Part shown: positions 17,116 through 24,960 of the stretch, piece after piece | Layout: the number at the start of each line of letters is the position of its first letter | How positions within the stretch are numbered: position 1 is the stretch's first letter | Source: AP-15 sp963790875 | GTDB lineage: Bacteria; Pseudomonadota; Alphaproteobacteria; ATCC43930; CGMCC-115725 | DNA: 64,000 nucleotides | Direction: 5' to 3' | NCBI GenBank assembly: GCA_963790875.1 | Contig: CAWBQT010000016.1 | Coordinates: 372,001 to 436,000, forward strand | Made by a program: the position numbers and the translations under genes | The notes under the pieces: model-generated | What the model was told of the DNA's origin: nothing | The model's input: only the letters and a program-made list of their open reading frames with translations | The model's database searches: none

Positions 17116-17314
17116 AAGTTGTGCAGTGACTGCCCAGTCGCGGCTGGTTCCGTCCCAATCGTCGGGCGTGAATGCCCTGCGAGGCGTTACGATCAGCGTC
17201 GCCCTCGCGCTGATCTCGCTGAGATGGACCTCGAGTTGGTGGCAGCCGAGACCGAAACTCGCCAAGGGCAGGTCGAGGCGGCGGCGGGGGGCGAGTAGAT
17301 TTCGCCCGCGTCTA

Positions 17315-17450
17315 CACCAACGCTTGGGGCGATCAGAGGCGGATCACCGACGAGACGCTGTGCACCCTCCTCACTGCCTTGGGGCTCGGAGCCGACACGG
17401 AGGCCGTCGCAGGCTCGAGCGTAACGGAAATCGATGACCGAAGGTGGGGC
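17315..17450 (+). pseudogene. malQ: N-terminal fragment resembling 4-alpha-glucanotransferase MalQ
   Basis: One plus-strand frame reads VDFARVYTNAWGDQRRITDE, then TLLTALGLGADTEA and DDRRWGRA. This follows the pattern of the MalQ N-terminal domain in proteobacteria (a YxDxWG motif, then TLRALLAALG, then a RRWxRALP stretch). There is no start codon or continuation into the catalytic barrel. It overlaps the 3' extension of the sigma-factor frame on the other strand, so one of the two readings is incidental. The identification is tentative but fits the glgX remnant beside it. Confidence 0.4.
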
Positions 17451-17983
17451 CGCGCTCCGGGCAAATTCGGCAGGGAGATTTGCTCTCTTGGGAAGAAGCC
17501 GGCGCAGACGGTGCGGTCACGGCCAGCCCCGGGCCAGCACAAGACGGTCAGGCTGCTCGGCGCCAGCCCTCCTGATGCTGCCATTTGCCCGCCGGCGGCG
17601 GAGCCGTCTCGTTCATCCATGAGCTCACGGAGCTTTGCGCGAGCGCGCGACAAACGGGAGCGGACGGTCCCACTCGGGATGCCGAGCGTCGTGGCGATCT
17701 CTTCGTACCGCATCCCTTCGTGGCCGACGAGCACGAGCTCGCGCTGCTCCGCCGGCAGCTTCGTGATCGCGCGCTCGAGATCGCGCAAGTTCCAACCCGG
17801 CGCCGGCGGTCGGCGCGGCGGCCAAGCCAGCATCCTCGACCGCGATGGCGGCGCCTTCGCGGACCGAACGACGGACGTGTTGATATGCTGGTTGTGCAGG
17901 ATAGTGAAGAGCCAAGCGCGCAGATCGGTTCCGGGTTGCCAGAGATGCTCCTTGGCGAGGGCGCGGACCAGGCAGCTCTGCAC
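17333..17983 (-). pseudogene. ECF-type RNA polymerase sigma factor, N-terminally damaged
   Basis: Recognisable ECF sigma sequence runs from ADDLVQSCLVRALAKEHLWQ through LRAWLFTILHNQHINTSVV (region 2) and a linker to region 4, AITKLPAEQRELVLVGHEGM, RYEEIATTLGIPSGTVRSRL and SRARAKLRELMDE. Upstream of QADDLVQ the frame contains TAG, so the first ~20-25 residues of region 2.1 are lost. A GTG at 17983 would give only a truncated protein. Past LRELMDE (about 17620) the frame runs on into unrelated sequence, so the original stop is also gone. Most likely a dead gene; a shortened product cannot be excluded. Confidence 0.6.
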
Positions 17984-18086
17984 CAGGTCGTCAGCTTGCG
18001 AGCTATGCTAGGTCAGCGCCCCCGAGCGACGTACCTCAATGGGTCAGCATCGCTACGTCGCGAAGCGCCGCGGGTTCGCAGGTCGA

Positions 18087-18401
18087 TCATCGCCGATACA
18101 CTAGATAGGCGATTGCGTAGCCGACGGCGCCAGCGAGCAACAGCGCAAGCAACGGCTGCTCGGCAGTGCTCTGGCTTAGATACTCGCCAGCTTTTACACC
18201 CTGCCTGTGCACCTCTGTCGCCGCATCGGACAATGTTTTCCCAGCTTCTATTGTCGCCCCGTGGACCGTGTTAGCCGCCTCGGCCGCGACGGTCCGTGTC
18301 TTTTCAGCGAAGTTGCCGGCTTTTTCCGCCGCGCCCGCGATGCCTTCCTTCACGTCGCTCGCGATTTTACTTGCCTGATCGGCAAAGCGATTGTCGTCCA
18401 T
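18087..18401 (-). CDS. Small stress-type membrane-anchored protein (YqjD/DUF883-like)
   Basis: 104 residues from ATG 18401 (GGAGAAG upstream): MDDNRFADQASKIASDVKEG, a long Ala/Lys/Glu-rich amphipathic helix with repeated AAEKAGNFAEKT and TIEAGKTLSDAATE motifs, then a C-terminal membrane helix PLLALLLAGAVGYAIAYLVY and a basic RR end. This layout (helical domain plus C-terminal tail anchor) matches the ElaB/YqjD/DUF883 group, which includes inner-membrane proteins that bind ribosomes in stationary phase in E. coli. That function is not shown here. The context of other stress genes agrees. Confidence 0.75.
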   Translation of the reverse strand: MDDNRFADQASKIASDVKEGIAGAAEKAGNFAEKTRTVAAEAANTVHGATIEAGKTLSDAATEVHRQGVKAGEYLSQSTAEQPLLALLLAGAVGYAIAYLVYRR

Positions 18402-18749
18402 AGCCTTCTCCGTCGTTTGCTGCAGATCGCCGTCTCCGTATGAACATCCGATCGACAAAAACGCTCCGGGATCGCCAGGTCGCTCGCTCGCATTTCGCAC
18501 CGGCTTGGAATTTTCGGCCCGCTTCGGCTGGGCGCCCCCAGTCGCCCGACTGCCGCCGTGGTTCCCCTCCGCGAGGGAGGAGCGCTCGGCAAGCTTCTCC
18601 GCGTCGGCTCAAGCCGAAACCGACCAGCCCGCGCGAGGCAGCCGCATCGACCTCTTCTCGTGGATCGCTTTCATTGGAGTCGATGTTTGTTCACCAATGA
18701 CGCTGAGCGAAGGGGATTACCCTTGAAGGCAAACAGAGGAGCCGAAGCC

Positions 18750-19865
18750 TTGAAGCTGTTCTCATGCGAAAGTTGCGGACAACTCCTCTATTTCGAGAAC
18801 GTCCGTTGCGAACGGTGTTCGCACCTCCTCGGTTATCTTCCCGCCGCAGCGGCGCTGTCGGCGCTCGAGCCCGATGGCGACAGCTGGCGCGCCCTGCATT
18901 GTCCCGACGGGCTCTGGCGTTTTTGCGCCAATGCCGAGAACGAAGCCTGCAACTGGCTGGTGCCGCTCGACTCGGCGGACCGATATTGCCGCGCCTGCCG
19001 ACACAACCGAACCGTTCCAGATCTGACGGTGCCGGACCACGTTGCTGCGTGGCGCAAGCTCGAATTGGCGAAGCACCGTTTGTTTTACAGCCTGTTGCGG
19101 TTTCGTTTACCCGTGACGACGAAATCTATGGCGCCCGATCGGGGCCTTGCCTTCGACTTTCTCGCCGACCCGCCGACCGCCGGCGACCAGGCCCGTGTCA
19201 TGACCGGTCATGACAACGGTGTGATCACGATAGCTGTGACCGAAGCCGATGATGTCGAGCGAGAGCGTCGCCGCGTCGCGATGGGCGAGCCATACCGCAC
19301 CCTCCTAGGGCATTTTCGGCACGAAATCGGACATTATTTCTGGGACCGCCTCGTCGCCGATCGCGGTCTCGTCGACGCGTGCCGCGCCAGGTTCGGTGAC
19401 GAAACCGCGGATTATGGTGCGGCGCTGCAGAAACATTACCGCGAGGGCGCGCCGGCGGATTGGCAGACGGATTACGTCAGCGCCTATGCGAGTTCGCATC
19501 CCTGGGAAGATTTCGCGGAGACATGGGCGCATTACCTGCATATCGTAGACACTCTGGAAATGGCTGCAGCCTTCGGTCTCCATGGTCGTCCGAGAGCGGC
19601 TGACGGCGAGACGTTGGCGGTTGCCGTCGATGTCGACCCCTATAGAGCGGATGACATCCGCCGGTTGGTCGATAACTGGCTGCCCCTCACCAATGCACTG
19701 AACAACCTCAACCGCTGCATGGGGGCCGCCGATCCCTATCCCTTTATTCTCTCTCCTGTCGTCATCGGCAAGCTCGGCTTTATCCATAGACTTGTCCGAT
19801 CGGCGAAATCTGGGGCCCCGACCGACTTTCCGGAAGGCCCGTCGCCGTCGTCCAGCTTGGTTTAG
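18750..19865 (+). CDS. Putative zinc-dependent peptidase with N-terminal zinc ribbon (COG4307-like)
   Basis: 371 residues from a TTG start at 18750, chosen because AGAGGAG lies 8 bases upstream and the protein then opens with the family start KLFSCESCGQLLYFENVRCE. Cys pairs CESC and CERC, plus later CRAC, form zinc-ribbon knuckles. The core contains the metallopeptidase motif HEIGHYFWDRL (~residues 192-202) and a downstream HPWEDFAETWAHYLHI glutamate/His helix that would complete the zinc site. The family (formerly DUF2248) is widespread in proteobacteria, and its substrates are unknown. It has no signal peptide, so is probably cytoplasmic. Upstream in-frame codons to 18558 are low-complexity and not supported. 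Confidence 0.85.
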   Translation: MKLFSCESCGQLLYFENVRCERCSHLLGYLPAAAALSALEPDGDSWRALHCPDGLWRFCANAENEACNWLVPLDSADRYCRACRHNRTVPDLTVPDHVAAWRKLELAKHRLFYSLLRFRLPVTTKSMAPDRGLAFDFLADPPTAGDQARVMTGHDNGVITIAVTEADDVERERRRVAMGEPYRTLLGHFRHEIGHYFWDRLVADRGLVDACRARFGDETADYGAALQKHYREGAPADWQTDYVSAYASSHPWEDFAETWAHYLHIVDTLEMAAAFGLHGRPRAADGETLAVAVDVDPYRADDIRRLVDNWLPLTNALNNLNRCMGAADPYPFILSPVVIGKLGFIHRLVRSAKSGAPTDFPEGPSPSSSLV

Positions 19866-20309
19866 AAGGCGATCCGCTTCCCACGCGATCGTTACCGCAA
19901 CCCAGGAGCGGCGCGCCTGCGTTCGTGTTTAAGGCGAACAGACAAGTCCCGCGAGACAATGCACGATTTTGGCGGAGCGCGGAGATATGTCTCGAGGAGG
20001 GGAGGACGGCATTTGCATTGCTTCGGCATGCTAACGGATGGCCGGGCGCAGCCGACCGGATCGGTATCGCCAACGCCGGCCTCTCCATCGGCCGGGCGCG
20101 CGGCTGGAATGTCGGGCGCCCGACCAGGGTCGCCGAGTTCGACCGTGCCAAGGGGCTACCGAGACACGACGCCAACTCAGCCCAATATTGCGAACGAAGA
20201 CGGGAAGCGATCGGGGTTTTAGCTGCTCGGTCTCGGACGATCCTCCACCTCCGGTGTTCACCAAACTGAGCGCGGGGCAATCGGTGTCCTCAGAAGGGCC
20301 GAGGAGTTC
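19866..20309. other. Intergenic region, nothing recognised
   Basis: About 440 bases between the zinc peptidase and a DUF2934 gene. Open frames on both strands have no domain, no good ribosome site and shadow-like composition. No RNA gene was recognised. Confidence 0.35.
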
Positions 20310-20495
20310 ATGGACCGGGTGATTAGAGAGCAGGCCATCCGAGAGCGAGCCTATGCGATCTGGGAGGAAGAAGGGCGACCGGACGGCAGAGACCGAGAGC
20401 ATTGGCTGCGGGCTGAAGCCGAGATTAATTCAACAACAGAGCGGCGGAACATCTCCTCTCCGGCTCCGACGGATCAAATTAGCGAAAAAAGGTGA
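20310..20495 (+). CDS. DUF2934 domain protein, 61 aa
   Basis: The sequence IREQAIRERAYAIWEEEGRP then DGRDREHWLRAEAEI is the DUF2934 core (RAYxIWExEGrPxGxdxeHWlrAexE). The domain is a short helical module found in many soil alphaproteobacteria, of unknown function. The tail (NISSPAPTDQISEKR) is disordered-looking. It is followed after 14 bases by a small zinc-ribbon protein on the same strand, so the two may be co-transcribed. Confidence 0.82.
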   Translation: MDRVIREQAIRERAYAIWEEEGRPDGRDREHWLRAEAEINSTTERRNISSPAPTDQISEKR

Positions 20496-20509
20496 GTTGG
20501 AGTTGAGAT

Positions 20510-20728
20510 TTGTCGAGTTTACTAGAAAACCATTTGCTGCCGGTAGTTTGTCCGCATTGCGGGGCGCAAATACAAAAGACCATGAGCTGGTTCAGGGACA
20601 ACAAAGAGATGCTTTGTCCGTGCGGCACAATCTACCTCGTAACGGATGAGCTGATCCCGATCATCGATGCACTCGAAGCAGCGATCATGCGTCTCATCCG
20701 ACCTACACCGGAAACCACTCGGGACTAA
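20510..20728 (+). CDS. Small zinc-ribbon protein, 72 aa
   Basis: Starts at a TTG at 20510 with GGAG upstream. Two Cys pairs, VVCPHCGAQIQKTMSWF and EMLCPCGTIYLVTDE, form a probable zinc ribbon or rubredoxin-like knuckle, followed by a helix (IIDALEAAIMRLIRPT). No family name is evident. A later ATG would cut into the first Cys pair, so the TTG is preferred. The short gap to the upstream DUF2934 gene suggests a bicistronic unit. Confidence 0.6.
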   Translation: MSSLLENHLLPVVCPHCGAQIQKTMSWFRDNKEMLCPCGTIYLVTDELIPIIDALEAAIMRLIRPTPETTRD

Positions 20729-21447
20729 AAACTTCCCGGTTATCCCGCGCTTTAACGGCAGCAAAGACCCGCGACGCTCCGAGCGTTAAGATGGGTCGAG
20801 CGTGCGGTGCCCCCTAATTCAGCCCCGCGGGGGCGACGTAGCAGCGCGAAGGTCACCGCTTCCGCTTCAGCGCGCGCGAAGCGAGCTGGTGATCAGCGCG
20901 CGGTGGCGCAGATCATCTTGCCGGTCGCTGGAGCTGCCCTAGATCAGGTTGCGACATCGAACGGCCGGATCGCGGTGAACTTTAGACTGAAATTCCCGAT
21001 GTGGGGCGTGCGCCCTTTAGCGATTTCAATGGCTTAAGAAATTACGCGGTACTTGCTACTGGGTACAGTAGTTCGTGAGCCATCGAAATCGTCAGAGGAA
21101 TACTTCGGAGAGGAAGCCGGGTCAATATTTGGCACCTCATGCCCGCTACTGTGTGTCATCAGACAGTTAACAAATTTTCCCTCGGAAGTTCCGTTTAGAC
21201 CAACTTTAGACCGCAAAAAACAGGCTGCACGCCTGGGCAAGCCGGACGTGTGTGCTGGTTACGAATGTTGTCGGTGAAGAACCGACATAACGCCAAGTGG
21301 CCGAATCGTCGAGGTGTCGGCGATCAGCGTCGGCCGACACTCGGTGATATCGGCCTGATTTGAGCCAATGGGCTGTTAATAGTCAATAGCATAGTATGAC
21401 AGTTAAATCAAAGGACTGTGCCCTGTGATAAACATTCACTCAATAAA
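20729..21447. other. Long intergenic region, no gene supported
   Basis: About 720 bases. A 76-codon plus-strand frame at 20807-21037 and short frames on the other strand have no recognisable domain and poor starts. The stretch 21040-21430 is noticeably more AT-rich than its surroundings (for example around 21160-21200 and 21370-21410), which may mark acquired or decayed DNA. No tRNA or small RNA was recognised. Confidence 0.4.
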
Positions 21448-21903
21448 TTACGCCGCTGCCACAGCCGACCGGGCGGATTTCGGCTTCTCGCTCTTGAATT
21501 CTTGGCCCATCTTCTCCAGAGTTCCTTGATCGAATTGCGTCTGCGCCGTCTTGAACATCTCGTTTTCTTCATCCTCGATATGCTGCTCCAGCAGCTCTTT
21601 CAGGACGGTGCAACGCGCCGTCCATTTGTCCCCTTCGAGGTGCCGGTTTTTCGATAGATCGAGGACCAAGCGATCGGCCACTTCGTGTTCGACCATGCCC
21701 TCGAGGGCCTCACCCTTGCCTTTGTCGGATTTTTTGAGCCGCCGATAGAAGACCTTCTCTTCGGCGCGGCTGTGCGCTGTCAGCAAGGTCCGAAATTGCT
21801 TGAAGTGTGCGGCTCGCTCCTTGCTGCCCTGAGCTTCAAGGATCGTTCCGAGCTGCGCTTTCAATTCGCGGTGATCCGCCCTCAACAGATCAAGGATCGT
21901 CAT
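21448..21903 (-). CDS. Hemerythrin HHE-domain protein
   Basis: 151 residues from ATG 21903 (GGAGATG upstream). Pattern: ILDLLRADHRELKAQLGTIL (first His), FRTLLTAHSRAEEKVFYRRL (HxxxEE), MVEHEVADRLVLDL (HE) and LEQHIEDEENEMFKTA (HxxDEE). These supply the carboxylate and His ligands of a di-iron hemerythrin-like four-helix bundle. In bacteria such proteins bind O2 or NO or protect against oxidative stress. A basic Ala/Lys-rich C-terminal tail (SEKPKSARSAVAAA) follows. Cytoplasmic. The gene is solitary and the neighbourhood is stress-related. Confidence 0.9.
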   Translation of the reverse strand: MTILDLLRADHRELKAQLGTILEAQGSKERAAHFKQFRTLLTAHSRAEEKVFYRRLKKSDKGKGEALEGMVEHEVADRLVLDLSKNRHLEGDKWTARCTVLKELLEQHIEDEENEMFKTAQTQFDQGTLEKMGQEFKSEKPKSARSAVAAA

Positions 21904-22347
21904 TGGGTCATCTCCAGCAACGGCAGGGATGCGGGTACGCTCCAGTCGAGGCGCGTTAATTGAGGCGTCTCTATCGGCTAGAGATCTCAACTTAGAACGG
22001 GAGCGCCACCAAAAAGTTCATACTTCCTAGGAATTTTTCTCCGCGTCGGGGATCTGGGGTGTGATTCACGATGCCACTCCCGACCGAGGGCCATAACACT
22101 TCGAATTTATGATCTATGGAGCCAATTGACCTCGTCGATGATCGCCAGTCCCGCAACGGAAGAGATCTGCTCGGATAAAGCTCAAGCTACTTTGTCGCTG
22201 AGATCAATTTCTAGACTATTCGCGACAATTCGGTTCTTCCCTCCACAACGCGGCCGCGTGAACCGCGGCCGGGGGTTCGGAGAAGCGTGATCTCTCTTTA
22301 TCGTGCTACGCAGAGGCACCACGGCAAGCGCTCGGCGTTTCCCAGGC
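21904..22347. other. Intergenic region upstream of the broken channel copy
   Basis: About 440 bases with scattered AT-rich patches and no supported gene. The 3' end (from ~22300) is already similar to the sequence just upstream of the channel gene at 1983, so the duplication begins before the start codon. Confidence 0.45.
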
Positions 22348-22742
22348 ATGGCTATCTTTGCCGCGGCTCTTTGGGCTCTTCTCTTGCTCGCCTTCACGCT
22401 GCAGGACGCCTTTGAGGTCATGCTGCTGCCGCGGCGCGTGTTGCGGCAGCTGCGCTTTGTCAGCTTCTTCTACCGGGTGACCTGGGGTGCGTGGTCGGCG
22501 CTGGCCTCCTGCTTGCGAAACGGTCTTCGGGAACACTTCCTCAGCGTCTATGGCGCTGTCGATGGTACTGTTGTTCGGCCTTTGGATCAACCGGTTTGAT
22601 ACTGGGCTTTGGCCTACTGCTCTGGGCCGTGCAGACCGGCTCCGGGGTGATGCCTCGGCCGACCCTCGGCAGTCAGCTCTACATGAGCGGCGCGACCATC
22701 TTCACCCTGGGCTATGGCGACCTTGTGCCGCACACCAGGCTT
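22348..22742 (+). pseudogene. Truncated, frameshifted copy of the K+ channel gene
   Basis: This segment is a second copy of the gene at 1983. The stretch 22386-22480 matches 2020-2115 almost base for base (LLLLAFTLQDAFEVMLLPRR, VLRQLRFVSFFYRVTW). Relative to the first copy it has a 2-base deletion near 22552 (GCGCT for GCGCGCT) and an extra A near 22588. The selectivity filter TIFTLGYGDLVPHTR is still legible, but homology stops abruptly at ~22742, where unrelated sequence begins. No functional channel can be made. Confidence 0.8.
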
Positions 22743-22902
22743 TTCCGCCCGCCCCCACAACGGCAACCCCGCTCTCGCTCTGCCGCACCGCAAAAGCCCG
22801 CTCCGCCGGCCCGACCAGCTGCCGCGCCGCCACACCCATCGAATCTCAGCGGGTAGCGGAGACCGCCCCGTCCAGCAATCGTATTCGCCGGCTCACATCA
22901 TC

Positions 22903-23439
22903 TTAAGGTTGGTCCGGAGGTTGTCGTTGGCTTATGCGGCGATAGATAAAATAGCGCTGCGATGCCTCCGGCGGGCCGGCGACTTCGGCGAGCGCCGGGT
23001 GGGCGAGCGGCTGATCCGACACGAGCAAGGCGCCATTGTGCAGCATCCGCACCCAATGTGGGGCAAGCTCAGCGGCGAGCGCCTGGCTCGCGGCAGCATC
23101 GGAGCCGCCGATGTCGGCGTGGATGAGGGCGACGGCGTTCTCGAAACGGGCGGCCAAAGCGGATCCGGTGTCACGGAATTCCCCAAGCATCACCCGCTCG
23201 GGCGGCGGAATGCAGGAGGGGTGGGCTGCCAGACGCGCGTCGAAAACATAGACTTCGCGTCCTTCAAGATGCTGGCGCAGGTGGTCATAGCTGCGGCCGT
23301 TGCCGAGCCCGAATTCGAGTACCGGGCCGGGCAGCCCCGCCATCCTCTCGAAGGTCCAGTTCAGGCAGGCTCGCTGGGCGGTCAGCCGACGGATCGTGCG
23401 GTCGAGAAGGCTTGTCAACTGATCCCTCGTCCTTCGCAT
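22903..23439 (-). CDS. Class I SAM-dependent methyltransferase-like protein
   Basis: 178 residues. The glycine-rich SAM loop is GPVLEFGLGNGRSYDHLRQH; a following acidic strand is GREVYVFDARLAAH; further on are ENAVALIHADIGGSD and NGALLVSDQPLAHP. The fold is that of a Rossmann methyltransferase, but it is shorter than usual and no substrate domain is obvious. It has no signal peptide. The stop lies ~160 bases beyond the end of the broken channel copy. The start at 23439 has little ribosome-site support. Substrate unknown. Confidence 0.7.
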   Translation of the reverse strand: MRRTRDQLTSLLDRTIRRLTAQRACLNWTFERMAGLPGPVLEFGLGNGRSYDHLRQHLEGREVYVFDARLAAHPSCIPPPERVMLGEFRDTGSALAARFENAVALIHADIGGSDAAASQALAAELAPHWVRMLHNGALLVSDQPLAHPALAEVAGPPEASQRYFIYRRISQRQPPDQP

Positions 23440-23655
23440 GATTGCTGTTCACCGCGGATTATACCTGAGCAAGAAAGCCACCGATGCGGAAAGGGCGTAT
23501 AGGTGCATTGTCGAGCTTCCTCGTAGGCGGCGCGGGCGCGATTCCGGCATCGGTCGAGGGTTCAGTAAGCGGGAGACCGTTCCGTCGGGAACTGGCGCCA
23601 GCCTACTTGGCGGGGCTGAGCGGCGCCGGCGACGGCCCTTCTGCGCTCGTATAGG

Positions 23656-24960
23656 TCAATGCCGGGGAAAAGGCCTCGGCGGCTCGGGAATGATCTTCAC
23701 TCTATCCCCGTCGGCCAGATTCACCGGCGGTTGCAGTATGACTTGGTCGCCGTCCTTGACCCCTTTATTGACCTCGACCGCGGTGCCGTAATCGGTGGTG
23801 ATCGCGATCTTGTGAAGATGAGCCACGCCGTTCACGACGATGGCGACCTGCATGCCGTTCTGATCGAAGATGATTGCGGAGGCCGGGATGATCAACGCCG
23901 CCGAGGTGCGCGGGATCTTCAGCTCGACGTTGCAATAGAGCCCCGGGGTCAGGGCGCCGTGCGGATTGGGCACGTCGATCTCGGTCAAGAGGGTCCGGGT
24001 TCCCGGTTGCAGGGCGTCGGCGATCCGCGTGACCTTGCCGTGAAAGGTGAGATTGGGCATTGTCGGTACGCGAATGACGGCATCGATGCCCGGGCGAACC
24101 CCAAATGCGTCGTCCTGCGGTACGTAGACCCAAACCCGGATCACATCGTTCTGGACCACCGAAAACATCGCGGTTCCGCTTGTCGCATCGGCGGTGATCA
24201 AGCTGCCGACATCGATGTCGCGCTGGGTAATGACGCCGTCGAAAGGCGCAACCACCTGCTCATAGGCCTTCAGCTGGTCAAAGTACTTCAGCTGTGCCTG
24301 CGTCGAGGCGGCGCTGAATTGGGCTGCCCGCGTCGCATGGCTCTCGGCCTGAAAGTTGTACCGGTCGGTGTCGCCCTGTTCCTGCGTGGCCCAGCCTTCG
24401 GCGGCGAGAGCCGCAGAACGCCGGGTGGTGACCTGCGCTAATGCCCGCTGGGCTTCGGTCTGCCGCTGCGTCGCCTGCGCCTGCTGCAGGCCGTTCTGGT
24501 ATTGGGCAATCTGGTCCTCGACTTCGGGCGCGGTGATCTGCGCAAGAAGCTGCCCGGCCTTGACGTGATCGCCGATATCGACGTAGCGCTTCACCACATA
24601 GCCGCTGGCGCGCGCATAAATATTTGCTGCCTCGAAGGCCAGCGTCGTACCTGGCAACGACACGTGCACCCTGCCGATACGTTGCGTCACCTGCTCGAGG
24701 CGCACCCTCGGCACGAAGTCGGCCTGCTGCTCGACAAAGGCCGCGACTTGCTTCTGTTGCTGATAATGCCGCCATAGACCGAGGGCAAGTGCGCCGGAAA
24801 TGAGCAGAAGAGCCGCCAAACCGATAGCCCAGCGTCCCGATCCGCCCCGTGCATCGGGTGCAGGCGACGGCTGTGAGCCGGGAGTATTGGGGTCGGGCGG
24901 CGGCAGCAGCGGCCGCGGCGGCGGTCCTTTCACCGCCGGCCGAGTATCGAGGTCGCTCAT
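23656..24960 (-). CDS. RND efflux periplasmic adaptor (membrane fusion protein)
   Basis: 434 residues. A Pro-rich cytoplasmic leader (~1-45) precedes one membrane anchor (WAIGLAALLLISGALALGLW). Then come the adaptor domains: the biotinyl-lipoyl half KRYVDIGDHVKAGQLLAQIT, a coiled-coil hairpin rich in Gln/Ala/Arg (~residues 150-225), the second lipoyl half VVAPFDGVITQRDIDVGSLI, and beta-barrel and membrane-proximal domains ending DRVKIIPEPPRPFPRH. It links an RND pump to an outer-membrane channel. The start overlaps the stop of the upstream pump gene by 4 bases (ATGA), so the pair is translationally coupled. No outer-membrane factor gene is next to it. Confidence 0.93.
   Translation of the reverse strand: MSDLDTRPAVKGPPPRPLLPPPDPNTPGSQPSPAPDARGGSGRWAIGLAALLLISGALALGLWRHYQQQKQVAAFVEQQADFVPRVRLEQVTQRIGRVHVSLPGTTLAFEAANIYARASGYVVKRYVDIGDHVKAGQLLAQITAPEVEDQIAQYQNGLQQAQATQRQTEAQRALAQVTTRRSAALAAEGWATQEQGDTDRYNFQAESHATRAAQFSAASTQAQLKYFDQLKAYEQVVAPFDGVITQRDIDVGSLITADATSGTAMFSVVQNDVIRVWVYVPQDDAFGVRPGIDAVIRVPTMPNLTFHGKVTRIADALQPGTRTLLTEIDVPNPHGALTPGLYCNVELKIPRTSAALIIPASAIIFDQNGMQVAIVVNGVAHLHKIAITTDYGTAVEVNKGVKDGDQVILQPPVNLADGDRVKIIPEPPRPFPRH

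Noticed and set aside
20807..21037. 76-codon plus-strand frame
   Set aside because: Arg/Ala/Ser-rich, no ribosome site, no family resemblance.
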